Of a stretch of DNA of 64,000 nucleotides, positions 61,168 through 64,000 are shown one piece after another. The position numbers and the translations under genes are program-made. Position 1 is the first letter of the stretch, and the number at the start of each line of letters is the position of its first letter. A model generated the notes under the pieces. It saw only the letters and a program-made list of their open reading frames with translations. It was not told the DNA's origin and made no database searches. Origin of the DNA: Rozella allomycis CSF55 (lineage: Eukaryota > Rozellomycota); contig KE560523.1 of NCBI GenBank assembly GCA_000442015.1, positions 1-64,000 on the forward strand. Direction: 5' to 3'.

Positions 61168-64000
61168 TACGCTGATTGTTTTCTATGTCTCGGAATATTG
61201 TGTTGATGAAATTGATCGGCTGTAAGTTTTACCACCTTATAAATCCAACCAGCCTGTGTTTCAATTTAAGTAAGATATTACTTGAGGCGTAGATATGATA
61301 ATTTGTCGTTTCTTGGTATAATCATCTACCGCCATCACAAATAAATCTGTAGAGGAGTTCGTAGTGAAAGAAGCCAAATATTTGAATGGAACGAAGTCTT
61401 CTACGATTGAATCGTCCTTTCTAATTATATGGACACTTGTGTTATTGCATGCGATCCAAACGTCAGTTGAACTGGCTGGAAGACTCTTTCGGCCTCTTGA
61501 ATCTTGGACCTTGTTTTGCTCAAAAGAAGATATTAAAATTCCATGAAAGAATACAGACCCATAAAAATCAAATTTATGACAGGTACGAATATACTGAAGA
61601 GCACACTCTGCCTGTGACACTCCATTAAGTAAAGCATATGACTCAATGACGGCATTTCGGAGGTCACTGGGCTTATTTTCGCCTATGAAATAAGGAGGAA
61701 AAAGTCTCGGAATGAGTTTACTGAGTATGTACTAAAGTAATGTGTACCTTATTTTGCCGATTGTTTCTTTTTCATCAAGAAAATCCCCTTCGGTAAATTG
61801 CAAATATAAGGCAGCCAAATGACCCAGTATATTAAGTTCTCTGCATGGATATTGCCCTTTTATTATATGGTAATGTGCCTGTGGTAATATTTGAACATTC
61901 ATACTTGATGCATTAGTAACCGCAGTGCAACAGGATCATTTATATATTCTTCGTCAATAGACCTTATGCTAATTCTTTTTTTGAAGTTAAATGTCATGGC
62001 GGGCGTTTCGGAGTTTGGATGTATTTGAGCATATTTTGAGTAGCTTTCAGTCCATTTATTTTCTACTCTTGAAATTAACAAATCTTTGCTTAACGATATT
62101 TCTATTTTATGCGCATATGATGGACCTACCGAAAGTCTCGCAGGCCGCCCAAAGTGAAAATAGCCTATACGAGGATTCCAGCAAGCCTAACTTTGAACAA
62201 ATTAATTCGAATGCTCTTGCAACTGTCACATTCTCAGATACACATATTGTAACAATAGCGTCATCGCAACATTTTACATTGATTGCCTTATTTTCGAGCA
62301 TTTTTGCCTATCCGATATTTTATATTATAGTAGCATACAAGTTTTCCCGTCTTCTTTATTAGTGTGTATTTCTGAAAGGCTTCTAATGTGCATAGCAGCG
62401 GACATTCATCGTCGTCTAGAAATCTGATAATGTCGCCTAAAGTATATTAATCGGGTGCAACGTACCATCTTTAGCAATGCATAATGCGTATCTTGTATAC
62501 TCTTCTACTGGAATTCGGTATTTTTTCAAGATTAATTTTATGACTTCTGATGTAATATGTTCATCGGTTATTCTGAGTGTTTTCATGGGTTCCGATGGCC
62601 TTATTTTATCTGCATATACTAGAAACTATAATGCATTGATCATACTTTTTATTTCTCTTATCTTTTAAATTTGAACATTTCACTTACTGTAACTGGCGAT
62701 TCCGGACATGGATTAAGGTTGTGAGCTGTGGATATCCTTTTTAGTTTGAATAATCCTTTCCCTTTGGGGTCAATACTACGAGAATTATGAGTAAAAGAAT
62801 TTCTTCGTCTTGTAAGATCAACAAATGCATTAGGTTCTTTAGTTTCGGATGCACTTCTGTTTCGTGCTTTAGGTATCGAGTCACCATTATTTTGACTCAT
62901 TGGAAATTGATTCCCTGTAAGCTTTACAACATTTGACGTACTATAATTTGGAAATCCTTCCGCGGACTTCTTAACCAACGTGCGATCTTGTCTCCCATCA
63001 GGTATAAAAAAGTCTTCATCAAGTGACTTTATTTTCGATTTCATCTTCCCTTTGACCGTATACGCTTCATAAAATTGATTTTCCTTAATAATATTTGATA
63101 ACTTGACTGTTTCATCATCATAAACATTCGAATTGTCATTTGTCGGTACTGCATCTTCACGCTCGCAAATTACATCTAACGCAAATGATTCCATAACTTC
63201 TGTTATTCGATCCTTGAAGTTAAATATTGAATATCTCTTATCGATTTCGCTAATGTAAGATTCTGAATAATGCAATGCCTGTAACCATTGTATCCACTCA
63301 ATGTCATTGGTGAAATAGAAAGTACAGTCGTTTATTACCATGCTTGGTAAAACGGTAGCTTTATTTTCAAAAATTATGTCTTCTCTGCATAGAATGTATT
63401 CTGCTATGCTTTGTTGCATAAATTCCTTGTGCAATGTCAGAATTCCTTCAGACAGTTCCATGAAGAATGTATACAACTTAAAAAGTATGAAATTTGATAT
63501 TACCTGGTTATTTTCTGAATAATAATATAGATAGCTCATATACTCACCATTGTCAATGTTTATGTACTCATCTCTTTGTTGTAAATAGTCATTAGTATTT
63601 AGGTGTTCCAATTTTTCTGCAATATAGTAATTATACAATGCCTTTGTTAAAGCTGTTTTCCATTCATAGACTTTGGCATCCGAGATGCATTTCAGATGAA
63701 CTTCGAAAACACCAGGGACAACGATCATGAATTCGTCAGAGTCAAGGCTTTCGTTGACCTCTTTAGCCAAAAATTTTGAATTAAAAGAAAGCTATTGTTC
63801 ACTTATTAGATCAACTTTACTTGGTAACATTCCATTTCAATTTCACTCTCATCAGATGTAAATCTCAACAAGCAATTGTCTCGCAGCCAGAATATATAAA
63901 GAAAGAAATTGTTACTTGAAATAACCATACTTATAATCTGATGTCTTGTTGAATTTGTATGCCAGATAGGTTTCTATTGAATATTTTTCTATTTCAACCA
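61168..64000 (-). CDS. PH-RA-FERM domain protein (5' end beyond window)
   Basis: From the window edge, the frame gives a PH domain (WLRDNCLLRFTSDESEIEME, FLAKEVNESLDSDEFMIVVP, CISDAKVYEWKTALTKALYN). A second PH-like stretch (VINDCTFYFTNDIEWIQWLQ) and a disordered linker follow. Then comes a Ras-association-like domain: FLVYADKIRPSEPMKTLRIT, YALCIAKDG, and after an intron DIIRFLDDDECPLLC. A FERM region follows (ICSKLGLLESSYRLFSLWAA, YPCRELNILGHLAALYLQFT, CHKFDFYGSVFFHGILISSF), ending AGWIYKVVKLTADQFHQHN after a last intron. FERM lobes bind membrane receptors. This set fits a Ras- or Rap-regulated adhesion or cortical adaptor (inference). Confidence 0.7.

Overview
This window looks like nuclear DNA from a gene-dense, AT-rich, early-diverging relative of the fungi. 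The best fit is a Rozella-like cryptomycete (inference). Four lines of evidence point that way. (1) Nearly every gene is cut by tiny introns, mostly 23-31 nt, with GTA...AG ends. (2) There is an intact Tlc/NTT-type nucleotide transporter, the 'energy parasite' ATP/ADP translocase known from Rickettsiales, Chlamydiae, Microsporidia and Rozella. (3) There are cilium and centriole genes (kinesin-II KAP3, LRRC49, WDR90/POC16), so a flagellate stage is likely; this argues against Microsporidia and crown fungi without flagella. (4) Several proteins are fungal or opisthokont in type (Spt8, Kin1, Spg1/Tem1, Nop6, Eaf7). All gene models below were spliced by hand, so exon edges may be off by a few bases.

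Layout. 0-5 kb: end of a HAM1-like gene, an unresolved fragment, a TMX-type ER thioredoxin, and a KA1-domain kinase with an insert in its N-lobe. 5-13 kb: a D-Ala-D-Ala ligase-like ATP-grasp enzyme, TTC36, Golgi SNARE GOS1, a DEVH helicase, V-ATPase subunit E, Mis18. 13-19 kb: glutaredoxin, KAP3, a protein with two HIT fingers, septation GTPase Spg1/Tem1, proteasome beta-3. 19-27 kb: Kin1-like kinase, DGAT2, spliceosomal-type helicase DHX35, Nop6, a hypothetical gene. 27-38 kb: tRNA-Lys, Spt8, a disordered protein, Nif3, Elp3, tubulin cofactor C, a coiled-coil protein, Myg1, a histone-fold protein. 38-40 kb: the intronless NTT transporter. 40-64 kb: LRRC49, ClpP, TRAPPC13, a membrane protein, a second tRNA-Lys, Sec10, NAC-beta, TRAPPC4, OTUD6, a bHLH factor, Eaf7, Sec4/Rab8, a ferredoxin fusion, WDR90/POC16, Pdx1, a small hypothetical gene, and a PH-RA-FERM protein that runs off the end.

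Packing is very tight, about one gene per 1.3 kb. Divergent start codons can be 23-75 bp apart, and convergent stop codons as little as 5 bp apart. The genes fall into recognisable processes: late secretion (TRAPPC4, TRAPPC13, Sec10 and Sec4 within 10 kb, plus GOS1), chromatin and transcription (Spt8, histone-fold protein, Eaf7, bHLH, Mis18), RNA biology (two DEAH/DEVH helicases, Elp3, Nop6, two-finger HIT protein), microtubules and cilia (KAP3, LRRC49, POC16, TBCC), and redox or iron-sulphur chemistry (glutaredoxin, TMX, ferredoxin fusion).

I found no mobile element, CRISPR array, viral insertion or multi-gene system of an unknown kind. The most unusual items are single-gene architectures, the NTT and ligase genes of bacterial type, and an assembly signature: 10 of the 12 single-N gaps are flanked by near-identical direct repeats that differ at a few bases, as if allelic contig ends had been abutted.
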